From: Maribacter sp. 1_MG-2023 | GTDB taxonomy: Bacteria; Bacteroidota; Bacteroidia; Flavobacteriales; Flavobacteriaceae | Assembly: GCF_030547005.1 (NCBI RefSeq) | Contig: NZ_JAUOPN010000009.1 | Coordinates: 1-64,000, forward strand | Direction of reading: 5' to 3' | Length of the DNA: 64,000 bases | Part shown: positions 39,421 through 49,024 of the stretch, piece by piece | How the letters are laid out: each line of letters opens with the position of its first letter | Numbering within the stretch: the stretch's first letter is position 1 | Position numbers and translations under genes: made by a program | Notes under the pieces: model-generated | Told to the model about the DNA's origin: nothing | The model's database searches: none | The model's input: the letters and a program-made list of their open reading frames with translations, nothing else

Positions 39421-39840
39421 CTAAAAACGAAGGGTCAATTTCATATCATCTTCTACAATAGTAAACTTTGCATCACTAAAGGTTGGCGGACCCATTGGTA
39501 AAGATTCACCGCTCATGGCATAATCTTCTGTAGGCATGCCATTGGTTGCAAAATCCATACGGTTATTATCGTTGGCATCATGTAGAACAGAAAACGCATA
39601 ATCACCAGGTTGTATGTTTTCAAAAGTTAAAATCAACTCTCCTGCTTCAGCTTTGTCCTTACTGGTTTTAATACCATCTGCTTTCATAAAAGTAGTTTGA
39701 TTATGTAATCCACTTAATATATGACCTTCATTGTTCAATACATTTTCGATAACTACGGTTAGTGTTATACCTGTTTCTTCTTGGGCATTCATTGTAAAAC
39801 TCATTGCAAATACGGTAATTGTAAATAATAACTTTTTCAT
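39421..39840 (-). CDS. DUF2141 secreted protein
   Basis: A 139-residue protein with a signal peptide (1-19, ending MNAQ). The mature part is a DUF2141 domain: ITLTVVIENVLNNEGHILSGL, a middle strand FENIQPGDYAFSVLHDANDN and the calcium-loop-like DNNRMDFATNGMPTEDYAMS. Such proteins are small beta-sandwiches in the periplasm or outer envelope, common in marine flavobacteria, with no proven function. The Asp/Asn-rich loop suggests metal binding (inference). Confidence 0.88.
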   Translation of the reverse strand: MKKLLFTITVFAMSFTMNAQEETGITLTVVIENVLNNEGHILSGLHNQTTFMKADGIKTSKDKAEAGELILTFENIQPGDYAFSVLHDANDNNRMDFATNGMPTEDYAMSGESLPMGPPTFSDAKFTIVEDDMKLTLRF

Positions 39841-39993
39841 TTTATAAGGTTTTAAAGATTAATTGATACTTCAAAGATGTCTTATAAATGCATTTATTAA
39901 AAAAGCGATGAACCCAATTGTAGAAATGTGTTACTGAATTGTAAAAAGGGAGTACTAGTACAAAAAACTATGATTATTAAAAAGACTAAATTT

Positions 39994-40482
39994 CTATATC
40001 CTTTTGGTAATCAAATAATCAAGTCCAAATTTTCCAGAGCCGAAACCCATAAAAAATAAGCCTAGGCAGAAAAAGATAAATGTGGGCATTATATTCCAAG
40101 AACCGTCCCATGGCCTGCACACTATAGTAGTAAACATGGTTACGGTAATAAAGAAGGCGGTCATTCTAGTGTTTAATCCTAATATTAATAGAATACCACC
40201 AAGAGCCTCAGTTAATCCCGCAGACCAAGCAAACAGTTCTGGCATAAAGGAGAATGGAATTCCAAATTGTGTTACTAATGCAACAAACCAATCAGAAACC
40301 TCAAAATACGCTAAACCCACAGAAGCAGGAGTCCATGGAGTTCCAAATTTATTTATTGCAAAAACAAAAGAAAGAAGATAGCCAGTGATTGCCCTAGGTA
40401 TCAATATTAGAACATTAGGCAATAATGCATCTACCTTAAACGGAATAATTAATTTTTTAATAGGTTGTAGCTGGTGGTACAT
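39994..40482 (-). CDS. DoxX-family membrane protein
   Basis: A 162-residue inner-membrane protein with four helices (around 25-45, 60-85, 88-115 and 125-155). ITGYLLSFVFAINKFG, AGLTEALGGILLILGLNTRMTA and the C-terminal GKFGLDYLI are typical of DoxX/DoxD-like proteins. Relatives take part in thiosulfate/quinone redox chemistry or thiol stress responses, but most bacterial members are unassigned. It is followed by other single genes on the same strand; there is no clear operon. Confidence 0.87.
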   Translation of the reverse strand: MYHQLQPIKKLIIPFKVDALLPNVLILIPRAITGYLLSFVFAINKFGTPWTPASVGLAYFEVSDWFVALVTQFGIPFSFMPELFAWSAGLTEALGGILLILGLNTRMTAFFITVTMFTTIVCRPWDGSWNIMPTFIFFCLGLFFMGFGSGKFGLDYLITKRI

Positions 40483-40590
40483 AGGTTTAAGTATTGGTTA
40501 CTTAAACTTATAAAAATTTAAGGAATTTACAGATGATAAAAATCAATGTTTAATTTTTTTAAAATGATTAATTTAAATGTGAGGTTTGCA

Positions 40591-41085
40591 TTATTTCAAT
40601 GCAATACTATCTATTTCAAGCTTAAAATCTTCTTCAACACCATTTTTTATAATGAAAGCGATCTGAGCTAGATAGTCGCCGTGGTAGTTTGGTAATTTTA
40701 ATTCTTCACCTCTAAAAACCGCTTCCATTTCAGCAAACGAAATCTCAATAGTTTGCCATTCTTTGCTAGATTTAAAATCAAAGCTATAGGTATGTCTTTG
40801 ATGCTCACCAGATTTACAGCGGAAAGCATATTTTTTTCCATCTCCTTTAATTCGTAATACAAAAAATGAATACTTATCTACAGGTATGCGTTCTACATCA
40901 TGTCTAACAAGGCAAAATCCACCATTATTATCTAAAGAAACATGGCCGCTGAAAACACCGTTACCTTGTATATTTATTTGCATGAGTCCCATTGATAGAC
41001 CTCCCATAACATCATCGTTGACAATATGCCATTGTTTGATGTTGGACTTTTTATTGAATTCAAAAACAGATTTTAATTCGCTCAT
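40591..41085 (-). CDS. CIA30-family protein
   Basis: A 164-residue protein of the CIA30 family (complex I intermediate-associated protein 30), a galactose-binding-like beta-sandwich. Typical phrases are FEFNKKSNIKQWHIVNDDVMGGLS in parts (8-31), FSGHVSLDNNGGFCLVR (about 46-62) and EWQTIEISFAEMEAVFRGE (about 112-130). No signal peptide is seen, so it is cytoplasmic. In bacteria the function is not established; in mitochondria the relative helps respiratory complex I assembly. Confidence 0.9.
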   Translation of the reverse strand: MSELKSVFEFNKKSNIKQWHIVNDDVMGGLSMGLMQINIQGNGVFSGHVSLDNNGGFCLVRHDVERIPVDKYSFFVLRIKGDGKKYAFRCKSGEHQRHTYSFDFKSSKEWQTIEISFAEMEAVFRGEELKLPNYHGDYLAQIAFIIKNGVEEDFKLEIDSIALK

Positions 41086-41188
41086 AATATCAAGTGTTTA
41101 TTGGGTATGCTAGTGCGATTAAATTTAGGGGTAAAGAAGGTAATGCAACCACTCTAACCAAATTTATTTTAACTGATATGAGAAACAA

Positions 41189-41797
41189 TTAAGTCATCCG
41201 TTTTTTCATCTCATCTGCAATCGCTTTTTCAGGAGCGCCTTGTTTTTCAAGTTCAGAAATTATTTTAGGGTGATCATGACTTCTGCCTTGCGAAAGTTTG
41301 TTTACAGCTTGTATATCGTTAACTAAAATTTCAAACCCTATAATACCATTAACTTGGCTCATGGTTTTTTTAGACATATTATCTAATGAGATAGGCTGTT
41401 CAGATTTTTGCTCGTATTTATTTACGAGTGCATGTAAAGAGGTAATCAACTTTTCTGAAGTTTGAATTTTCACAGTACCATATATATGAACAGCAATGTA
41501 GTTCCACGTAGGCACCTCTTCTTGCTGATACCATGATGATGAAATATAGCTATGCGGACCGTTAAAAACACAGAGCACTTCATCGCCATCAACCAGATTT
41601 TTACTTTGCAAGTTCGCTTTCGCAATATGACCGACCAAGATATCTTTATCGTCTGAATTTTTTGATAGTTCTAAAGGAATGTGTGTACCCCAGGGTTTCC
41701 CTTCAATAGTATTAATTAAGATGCCAAAACTATTATTCTTTAAAAAGTCATGAATCTCTTTAACGTCATTATTTTTATAGTGCTCAGGTATAAACAT
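41189..41797 (-). CDS. FMN-binding PaiB-like protein
   Basis: A 202-residue protein of the PaiB/FMN-binding negative regulator family. MFIPEHYKNNDVKEIHDFL opens the domain, with GILINTIEGKPWGTHIPLEL and GPHSYISSSWYQQEEVPTWNYIAVHIYGTVK (in parts) following; the latter is the most conserved block. The split-barrel fold binds FMN. In Bacillus the relative represses protease and sporulation genes, but most homologues are uncharacterised. It is divergent from the alpha/beta hydrolase gene, sharing a 127-base intergenic region. Confidence 0.9.
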   Translation of the reverse strand: MFIPEHYKNNDVKEIHDFLKNNSFGILINTIEGKPWGTHIPLELSKNSDDKDILVGHIAKANLQSKNLVDGDEVLCVFNGPHSYISSSWYQQEEVPTWNYIAVHIYGTVKIQTSEKLITSLHALVNKYEQKSEQPISLDNMSKKTMSQVNGIIGFEILVNDIQAVNKLSQGRSHDHPKIISELEKQGAPEKAIADEMKKRMT

Positions 41798-41924
41798 GCG
41801 GTCTGGTTTTCTGTGTAAATATAACCGTTTTGAGCAAATTGTTTTAGAACCAATTATTTAATGTTTCGTGTTACATAATTAGCGAGATACTAATTATCTT
41901 GTATATGAATTTTAAAACGAGAAT

Positions 41925-42761
41925 ATGCCTTTTATAACAAATACAAAAGCAAAAGAACAAGTAGATATATTTTACGAAGATTACGGAAGCGGACAACCGG
42001 TGATTTTAATTCATGGCTGGCCATTAAGTCGTAAGTCTTGGGAACAACAAGTATGGAAGCTAGTAGAGGAAGGTTATCGCTGTTTATCTTACGACCGTAG
42101 AGGATTTGGAACATCGTCTTCGCCATGGGATGCTTATGATTATTCAGCCTTGGCAAGCGATTTAAATGCAATCATAGAAGAGCTGGATTTAAAAGATGCC
42201 GTTATCGTTGGTTTTTCAATGGGTGGCGGAGAAGTAATTCGTTATTTAACTGATTACGGTTCTAGTAGAATCGCTAAAGCAGCATTGATTAGTTCGATAA
42301 TTCCACTAGTAAAACAAAAACCAGATAACCCAGCGGGAGTACCAGAAGAAGCTTTAGATGGTATTATAGGCATGCTACAGAAAGATAGAGTAGGCTTTCT
42401 TAAAGAAAAGTTTCATAAAGGATTCTATAATTTTGAGGAAAACGAAGGTAAAAGAATTAGTCAGGCGCAATTAGATTATGATTTTACCATTGCTTCATTT
42501 GCATCGCCTAGAGCAACCATACAAGCAGCGTTAGCATGGATGCATACCGATTTTAGACCAGAGTTGGAAAATGTAACTGTACCGACATTAATAGTGCATG
42601 GAGATGCTGATGCTACCGTACCTATTGAAACTTCGGCAAAACAGGCACATGATGGTATTAAATATAGTACGTTAGAGGTTATTAAAGGAGCCCCACACGG
42701 ACTCAATGTTACGCACTCAGAGGAGTTGAATGAAATATTGATTTCTTTTCTAAATAAGTAG
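41925..42761 (+). CDS. Alpha/beta hydrolase, non-haem chloroperoxidase-like
   Basis: A 278-residue alpha/beta hydrolase. The oxyanion loop is LIHGWPLS (28-35), the nucleophile Ser98 lies in GFSMGG, the acid in HGDADATVPIE and the catalytic His in GAPHGLN near 263-269. SYDRRGFGTSS (55-65) is characteristic of the cofactor-free haloperoxidase/esterase group. It probably acts as an esterase or perhydrolase in the cytoplasm. Substrate unknown. It is followed by a strong terminator. Confidence 0.9.
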   Translation: MPFITNTKAKEQVDIFYEDYGSGQPVILIHGWPLSRKSWEQQVWKLVEEGYRCLSYDRRGFGTSSSPWDAYDYSALASDLNAIIEELDLKDAVIVGFSMGGGEVIRYLTDYGSSRIAKAALISSIIPLVKQKPDNPAGVPEEALDGIIGMLQKDRVGFLKEKFHKGFYNFEENEGKRISQAQLDYDFTIASFASPRATIQAALAWMHTDFRPELENVTVPTLIVHGDADATVPIETSAKQAHDGIKYSTLEVIKGAPHGLNVTHSEELNEILISFLNK

Positions 42762-42782
42762 ATTAAAAATCCTAAAAATATG

Positions 42783-42816
42783 AATCCCGATTGCAATTAG
42801 CAATCGGGATTTTTTT
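42783..42816 (+). terminator. Rho-independent terminator after the alpha/beta hydrolase gene
   Basis: AATCCCGATTGC (42783-42794) pairs perfectly with GCAATCGGGATT (42800-42811) around a five-base loop and is followed by a T run. Confidence 0.93.
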
Positions 42817-42858
42817 ATGTGATGATGGTAACTAAAATGATAATTCGTTTATGAATTC

Positions 42859-44886
42859 TTATTCGTCATCTTTATATTTTTCAAACCAAGCCAATACACT
42901 TGCAATTTTAGCAATTAAATTACTAGGTCTGTTGGCAATACCATGCCCCGCACCAGGTATACGTACCATTGCCGTTTCTACACCTTCTAATTTTAATGCA
43001 GTATAGAATTGTTCAGATTCTGCAATAGGCGTTCTGTAATCTTCTTCGCCAGTAAGCAACATGGTTGGCGTAGTTACATTGGCAACATACATTAATGGTG
43101 AACGTCTAAAATAGTTTTCTGGATCTTCCCAAGGTTTTTTTCCGAACCAATATTTAGAGAAAAATGCAGCACCATCGGCATAAAGTACAAAGCTTGTCCA
43201 GTTAATTACTGGTTTGGCAACTACAGCAGCTTTAAATCTATCTGTTTTACCAACGATCCAAGCAGTCAATACTCCGCCACCACTACCACCAGTCACGAAA
43301 AGATTATCGGTATCAATATATCCTTTTGCGATAACAGCATCTACACCACTCATTAAATCGTCATAATCATGGTTAGGGTAATCATGGTGAATCAAATTAC
43401 CGAATTCAGCACCATAGCTGGTACTACCACGTGGGTTACTATACAAAACCACATAACCAGCAGCAGCATAAGCTTGTATTTCTGCACTATACACAGAACC
43501 GTAGCTAGTAAATGGTCCACCATGAATTTCAAGAATAAAAGGATATTTTTTATTAGGGTCAAAATTTGGCGGAGTCACCACCCAACCTTGAATTTTTTGT
43601 TGGTCAAACGAAGACTCCCACCAAATTTCTTCGGTTTTACCTAAATCTCTAAAAGAATAAAGGTCATCATTTACAAAAGTTAATCGCTTAGAGCCTTTTT
43701 TATCGGCAGCTCCTAAATCAGAAGGGTGTTCGGTATTTCCTAAAGTATAGGCGAATCTTGAATTTTTAGAAACCGTAAAATCACCTGCATTATAAGGTCG
43801 GCCTAAAGACAATCCGCCGAGCCCTTCAACAATAGTGGTTACTTTACCGTCTAATGTAATATGTCCTATTTTAGTAGCACCTTCGGTATCATATTGAAAG
43901 TATAGCCCTTTGCCATCGTTAGCCCATTGCGCATTGGCAATATCTCTATCAAAACTTCCAGAAAGTAATTTTGAGTTGCTACCATCGGTATTCATCACAT
44001 AAAGGTTTGTGATCTGGTACCCTTGTAATTTATCATCATTACCGGTGTATGCAATCATTTTACCATCAGGTGAAACCGTTGGTGAACCATCAGGACCATA
44101 TCTTGTAGTTAATGGAGAAACTTCAGCAGTGGCAATATTTAAAGCATAGACCTCACTATTAGCAGGTTCAAAAGCCTCATCAGGATTAAAGTTTGCAGAG
44201 AAATAAAGCGTTCTGTCGTTTTTTGCCCATACAGGAGCACCATGGTCAAATGTTGTTGTTGTCAATTGATTTGGAGTACCACCATCAATAGATAATGTAA
44301 ATATTTGGTCATGACCACCTTTTATATAACCTTGACCGTCACCTCTATAGTTCAATTTATCAATATATGTTGGTGGCGTGTTCCATTTTGCACCTTCCGG
44401 TTTTGCCGGTAGTTTTACAATAGATTGTTCAGCTTCTGGTACAAACATGGTAAAAGCTAAGTAGCGGTCATCATTAGACCAACTAACGGCACCGGGTGCT
44501 TTTGGTGTATTCGTAAGTGGCGCAATTTCTTTGGTGTCCATCCACATAACATACAACTTCATCTTCTCATCGGTTTGATTCGATTTATAGATGATTTTTT
44601 TACCGTCATGCGACCAACGTGGGTAATAGTCATTTTGGTTGCCGGTAGTTAAAGGTCTGTTTTGCGAACCGTCGTAATTAACCATCCAAAGGTTTGATAA
44701 ATTTCTGTCGGTCATAATATCTTTAAAATTACGAACGTAGATAATTTTACTACCATCTGGTGATATCTGAGGGTCAGAAACATATTCCATATTAAAAATA
44801 TCGGTCAGCTCAAGATTTGAAGAAACCTGTGCAGTTGCAGATACTGTAAACAATAAGAGAAACAGTGTTTTAATATAAATTTTCAT
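42859..44886 (-). CDS. S9-family prolyl oligopeptidase-like peptidase, secreted
   Basis: A 675-residue secreted peptidase with a signal peptide (1-19, ending ATAQ). The N-terminal part (about 25-390) is a beta-propeller built of PD40/WD40-like repeats (PQISPDGSKIIYV, PRWSHDGKKIIYK, PTVSPDGKMIAYT). The C-terminal alpha/beta hydrolase has the nucleophile in VTGGSGGGVLTAW, an Asp region near LTGEEDYRTPIAES and the His in PGAGHGIANRP. It should cleave short peptides in the periplasm. The family is dipeptidyl- or acylaminoacyl-peptidase type (S9C-like); the exact specificity is not readable. Confidence 0.92.
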   Translation of the reverse strand: MKIYIKTLFLLLFTVSATAQVSSNLELTDIFNMEYVSDPQISPDGSKIIYVRNFKDIMTDRNLSNLWMVNYDGSQNRPLTTGNQNDYYPRWSHDGKKIIYKSNQTDEKMKLYVMWMDTKEIAPLTNTPKAPGAVSWSNDDRYLAFTMFVPEAEQSIVKLPAKPEGAKWNTPPTYIDKLNYRGDGQGYIKGGHDQIFTLSIDGGTPNQLTTTTFDHGAPVWAKNDRTLYFSANFNPDEAFEPANSEVYALNIATAEVSPLTTRYGPDGSPTVSPDGKMIAYTGNDDKLQGYQITNLYVMNTDGSNSKLLSGSFDRDIANAQWANDGKGLYFQYDTEGATKIGHITLDGKVTTIVEGLGGLSLGRPYNAGDFTVSKNSRFAYTLGNTEHPSDLGAADKKGSKRLTFVNDDLYSFRDLGKTEEIWWESSFDQQKIQGWVVTPPNFDPNKKYPFILEIHGGPFTSYGSVYSAEIQAYAAAGYVVLYSNPRGSTSYGAEFGNLIHHDYPNHDYDDLMSGVDAVIAKGYIDTDNLFVTGGSGGGVLTAWIVGKTDRFKAAVVAKPVINWTSFVLYADGAAFFSKYWFGKKPWEDPENYFRRSPLMYVANVTTPTMLLTGEEDYRTPIAESEQFYTALKLEGVETAMVRIPGAGHGIANRPSNLIAKIASVLAWFEKYKDDE

Positions 44887-45177
44887 AGTGTTGAATTTGG
44901 TTTGAAATGATGCTATGAAGATAGCAATTATGAATAAAAAAAGAACGGCTTAAATAGAGAAATGAACAAGTATTAACATTCGAATTTTTATTGCTTTTCG
45001 TATTTTCACACTATAGAAGATTAAGACTGCATGCATTAAACTAATTCTGTTTTTTTGAATGGAATGTTATTGACATGTTTGATTTTTATAAACTGTTTAA
45101 AAACGTATTATAATTTTATGCAGATATGTAAAGTGAATAGTTTTAATCAGTTGATATTCAGTAAATAAAATATAAAA

Positions 45178-46161
45178 ATGAAAGTATTATTTATAGGAGG
45201 AACAGGAAATATTAGTACGCCAAGTAGTAAGCTTGCAGTTGCTAAGGGAATAGATTTATATGTGCTGAATAGGGGGAAAGCTAAAGTTGAGATTGAAGGA
45301 GCACATTCCATTATTGGAGACATCAATAAGCCAGAAGAACTTACAGAACTAAAAAAGCATGAGTGGGATGTTGTAGTAAACTGGATTGCTTTTACACCAG
45401 AAGACATTGAGCGTGATATTAAATTGTTTAGAGGGAAAACAAAACAATATATTTTTATTAGTTCAGCATCATGTTATCAGACGCCTTTGAGCTATCCGGT
45501 GATAACCGAATCTACTCCGTTGTGTAATAATCTGTGGGACTATTCTCAAGGTAAAATACAGTGCGAAGATCGATTGCAAAAAGCATATAGAGAAGAAGGA
45601 TTTCCTATCACTATTGTTCGTCCGTCTTTAACGTACGATACCGTAATACCGATTGCTATTGGCGGATTTAATAAATACAATACGGCACAACGAATTCTAG
45701 ATGGTAAAGAAATTATAATACATGGTGATGGAACATCGCTATGGACAGTTACCCATTCTGATGATTTTGCAAAAGGATTTGTTGGTTTATTAGGATTACA
45801 GCCAGCAATCGGTCACGCTTTTCACATTACTTCAGATGAGGTTTTAAGTTGGAATATGATTTATAAAATCCTTGCGGATGCCTTAGGAAAAGAAGCAAAT
45901 TTAGTACACATAGCATCAGATTTTATATGTAAAGTAGAACCATCATTTACAGGAACGTTATTGGCGGACAAAGCAGAAAGTGTTTTGTTTGATAATAGCA
46001 AAATTAAAACCTTCGTACCTGGTTTTAAAGCAACCATTCCGTTCTCAGAAGGAATTAAGAGAACCGTAAAGTGGCTAAAAGAAAACCCCGAGCATCAGAA
46101 TATCGATAAAGAGACCGAGGCTAAAATTGAGAATGTGTTGAGTGCTTATAAGGGTTTGTAG
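45178..46161 (+). CDS. NAD-dependent epimerase/dehydratase family protein (SDR)
   Basis: A 327-residue extended short-chain dehydrogenase. The nucleotide-binding GGTGNIS (8-14) and the YSQGK motif (Tyr-x-x-x-Lys, about 122-126) are present. SSASCYQTPLSYP precedes it, as in the NAD-dependent epimerase family, and IVRPSLTYD follows. The overall layout resembles CSP41-like and atypical SDR proteins. It probably works on a nucleotide sugar or related compound in the cytoplasm, but it may also be a nucleic-acid-binding relative. Just before the first large repeat tract. Confidence 0.87.
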   Translation: MKVLFIGGTGNISTPSSKLAVAKGIDLYVLNRGKAKVEIEGAHSIIGDINKPEELTELKKHEWDVVVNWIAFTPEDIERDIKLFRGKTKQYIFISSASCYQTPLSYPVITESTPLCNNLWDYSQGKIQCEDRLQKAYREEGFPITIVRPSLTYDTVIPIAIGGFNKYNTAQRILDGKEIIIHGDGTSLWTVTHSDDFAKGFVGLLGLQPAIGHAFHITSDEVLSWNMIYKILADALGKEANLVHIASDFICKVEPSFTGTLLADKAESVLFDNSKIKTFVPGFKATIPFSEGIKRTVKWLKENPEHQNIDKETEAKIENVLSAYKGL

Positions 46162-46190
46162 GTTTTCGAGAGAACAAGTAGTTTAATTTA

Positions 46191-46880
46191 CCATCCGTAT
46201 TACCCACCCCTTAATCCCCTCCCAGGAGGGGAGATTTTCGTTTTTGTTTGTGAGTTTTAAGCAAATTTTGAACTATTTAGTTACTGTTTTGATTTTAGTA
46301 ATAAAGATTAATTAAACCAAGAGTTATTCTCCTCTAGGGAGGGGCTAGGGGTGGGTATTGTAGGCAGTATTTCACAAGTGATTGGTAGTATTAAATGGTA
46401 GGTATCTAGTTGAACCTGATTAGTTATATCTAGCATTTTACAATAATTCATCATCCGTATTACCCACCCCATAATCCCCTCCCGAGAGGGGAGATTTGCG
46501 TTTTTGTTTGCGAGATTCTAACAAGTTTTGAAGTCTATTGTTACTCTAGTGACTTTAGCAATAAAGTTTAATTAAACCAAGAGTTATTCCCCTCTCTGTA
46601 GGGGCTAGGGGTGGGTCTCGTAGGCAGTATTTCGTAAATAATTCGTAATGCTCTCAGGGTAAACATCTATTTGAATCTTGTTAGTTTTATTTTGGATTTT
46701 AGAACAATTCATCATCCATATTACCCACCCCTTTATCCCCTCACATGACGGGAGGGTTACGTTTTTGTTTGCTAGTTTGTGTCAAATTTATATCTAAAGT
46801 TACGGAGATTTTTTTCTCAATATAATTTAATTCAAGCAAGAGCCATTACCCTCTCAGAAGTGGAAATTTAGGTTGTGTGG
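46191..46880. repeat. Tandem repeat tract 1, about 260-bp unit, three copies
   Basis: Copies begin with TACCCACCCC at 46201, 46461 and 46722 (steps of 260 and 261). Each copy holds a left arm ACCCACCCCTTAATCCCCTCC, a small GAGGGGA hairpin, an AT-rich middle with TTAATTAAACCAAGAGTTATT, and a right arm GGGGCTAGGGGTGGGT followed by GTAGGCAGTATTTC. Left and right arms are inverted copies of each other about 140 bp apart, so each unit can fold into a large hairpin. The third copy is eroded. No gene lies in 46162-47098, and 46880-47098 shows nothing else beyond the likely promoter region of the next gene. Confidence 0.85.
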
Positions 46881-47098
46881 TAAGTGTATAATTACTTTGA
46901 AAATCCAAGTTTACAATTCTTAACGTATTAAAAAGTTTGAACACAGCAACAAACTGTTCGACACCTGAGAGGCTAGGCAAGTAGGGACATGAAATTTATT
47001 CACCTCTATTTAATACTAATCAACATAAATTGTAGGAAAATATATACGTTTTGAAACATAATTTCGTTATAATCTTATAAATCAATTAATTACTATAC

Positions 47099-48955
47099 AT
47101 GGCCATTAAAATAAACAGACTAGACACACATTTTACTCCAGACCCTAAACGAGTTATTGTGCGATTTTTTATGCCTGGAGGAGAATCTAGAGCAAAAAAA
47201 ATTATAGATAGGGTAATAATGATGTCAGATTCAGATACTGCCCAAGTACTAAATCAAACTCTGCGTGATTTTAGTAATCGCCATAGAAATATAACTAGAA
47301 TATTTTTAAATCATTTTGAAAGGGTGTCTTATATATTTAATGCACTTGGCTTAAATAGTCAAAACATTTCAGACGAGCGTAAACTATTAATTGGGGCTTA
47401 TTTTACACACGAATATTCTATAGAATCAGCAGCGTTTTTTAATCCTTCAATTATAGAGGATCCGGATCAGTCGCATTTGGAAGACGGACAAAAAAGGGTA
47501 ATTGTAAGTTTTAGAGCAACTGGTGAAGGTCACGTTTCATCTATTTGTTTTAGAGGTGCAACCTTGAATAAAGATTGCAGTTTAGAATTTAGCCCATTAG
47601 GTAAGTTGGTAGATGTTCCAGAAACAGTTCAGTTACATGAGTATAAAAAGGAAGATTTTTTGGTAAAACTAAATGACATGAACCTTAGTGCTGTAGAAGC
47701 GCTAGAGAAAATCATGAATCGTTTAAATGATACTTTTATTTTTCGTGAGCTATTGTATACTATAAATGAATTTGAAAAGAATAATGAAATTACGGTAGAA
47801 GTTAATAAAGTTCTTCATGCGATAAAATTCATTGCCAATGCTCAATATCAAATAGGTTTTTCGTTAGATACGTCAATAAATGAACGAGTTATTTTTCCAG
47901 TTACAGATGCAGAAAGTAATGGAATTGAAGATGCTAGATTTGTAAAATTTACAGATGATGATGGTGAAGTAACGTATTATGCTACATATACTGCCTACAA
48001 TGGTTTTGTTATCATGCCGCAACTTATTGAAACAAAAGATTTTTACACATTTACAGTAAAACCAATTTATGGTAGAAATGCGCAAAATAAAGGTATGGGG
48101 TTATTCCCAAGAAAAGTAAATGGTAAATATGCTATGCTTTCTAGACATGATGGCGAAAATAATTATGTAATGTTCAGCGATCAAATAAATAATTGGGATA
48201 ATGAAGCTGTTTTAATTCAAGAACCTAAGTTTGCCTGGGAATTTGTTCAATTAGGTAACTCTGGCTCTCCAATTGAAACTAGTGAAGGCTGGTTAGTTAT
48301 AACTCATGGGGTAGGACCGGTTCGTAAATATGTACTAGGTGCAATTCTTTTAGACTTGAACGATCCTACAAAAGTGATAGCTCAGCTAGAAAATCCATTA
48401 TTGTCAGCAAATGAAACTGAACGAGAAGGTTATGTACCTAATGTTGTGTATTCTTGTGGAGCCCTCTTACATAATGACTCAATTGTAATACCATATGCTA
48501 TGAGTGATACAAGTAGTGGTTTTGCACATGTAGAATTAAAAGACATTATACAGAACATGACTTTTGTGGATAGAAAAAAAGTCAATCTTAAAAATCGCGG
48601 CAAGAGAATACTTTTAGTAGAAGACGATATTACTACGTCTATGATGCTTATTAAAACACTTACGGAAGATGGATTTGATGTAGATCATGCAGAAGACGGA
48701 CTACTTGCATTAATAAAAATTGGTAAAACGAATTATGATTTAATTTTGTCAGATATAGAAATGCCTAATCTAAATGGTTATAAATTATTAGAGTTTATTA
48801 AGGAAAAGGCTATAAAAATACCAGTTGTATTCTTGAGTGCTTATGTTAGTGAACTAGATGAGATAAAGGGATTAGAATTAGGAGCTTCAGAGTATATAAA
48901 AAAACCTGTAGAGCGAAATATTTTAAAACTTCGCTTAAATAAGATTCTTTCATAA
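47099..48955 (+). CDS. GH130 glycoside phosphorylase/hydrolase fused to a receiver domain
   Basis: A 618-residue cytoplasmic protein. Residues about 1-490 are a GH130-type enzyme: an N-terminal extension, then a five-bladed propeller with NGIEDARFVKF (Asp278 as the proposed general acid of the IEDxR motif), MGLFPRKVNGKYAMLSR and TSEGWLVITHGVG. GH130 members act on beta-mannosides, mainly by phosphorolysis. Residues about 503-616 are a complete response-regulator receiver: KRILLVEDD, phosphoacceptor Asp552 in LILSDIEMPNLNG, VVFLSAY and the Lys in YIKKP. No DNA-binding output domain exists. The fusion suggests that phosphorylation or a partner kinase controls the enzyme. A GT4-type synthase gene converges on it. 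Confidence 0.9.
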   Translation: MAIKINRLDTHFTPDPKRVIVRFFMPGGESRAKKIIDRVIMMSDSDTAQVLNQTLRDFSNRHRNITRIFLNHFERVSYIFNALGLNSQNISDERKLLIGAYFTHEYSIESAAFFNPSIIEDPDQSHLEDGQKRVIVSFRATGEGHVSSICFRGATLNKDCSLEFSPLGKLVDVPETVQLHEYKKEDFLVKLNDMNLSAVEALEKIMNRLNDTFIFRELLYTINEFEKNNEITVEVNKVLHAIKFIANAQYQIGFSLDTSINERVIFPVTDAESNGIEDARFVKFTDDDGEVTYYATYTAYNGFVIMPQLIETKDFYTFTVKPIYGRNAQNKGMGLFPRKVNGKYAMLSRHDGENNYVMFSDQINNWDNEAVLIQEPKFAWEFVQLGNSGSPIETSEGWLVITHGVGPVRKYVLGAILLDLNDPTKVIAQLENPLLSANETEREGYVPNVVYSCGALLHNDSIVIPYAMSDTSSGFAHVELKDIIQNMTFVDRKKVNLKNRGKRILLVEDDITTSMMLIKTLTEDGFDVDHAEDGLLALIKIGKTNYDLILSDIEMPNLNGYKLLEFIKEKAIKIPVVFLSAYVSELDEIKGLELGASEYIKKPVERNILKLRLNKILS

Positions 48956-48973
48956 GAGTATAATGAAATTTAT

Positions 48974-49015
48974 AAACAGCAAGGGCTCGCATTAATTTGC
49001 GAGCCTTTGCTGTTT
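48974..49015 (+). terminator. Hairpin terminator after the GH130-receiver gene
   Basis: An 18-bp stem with one mismatch (left arm from AAACAGC at 48974, right arm ending GCTGTTT at 49015, loop TTAATT), 18 bases past the stop codon. The T tract is short. Confidence 0.8.
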
Positions 49016-49024
49016 AATATATCC

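Noticed and set aside
46191-46880. Possible CRISPR array because of regular repeats
   Set aside because: The period is 260 bp and the whole unit is conserved, with no short repeats separated by unique spacers and no cas genes.
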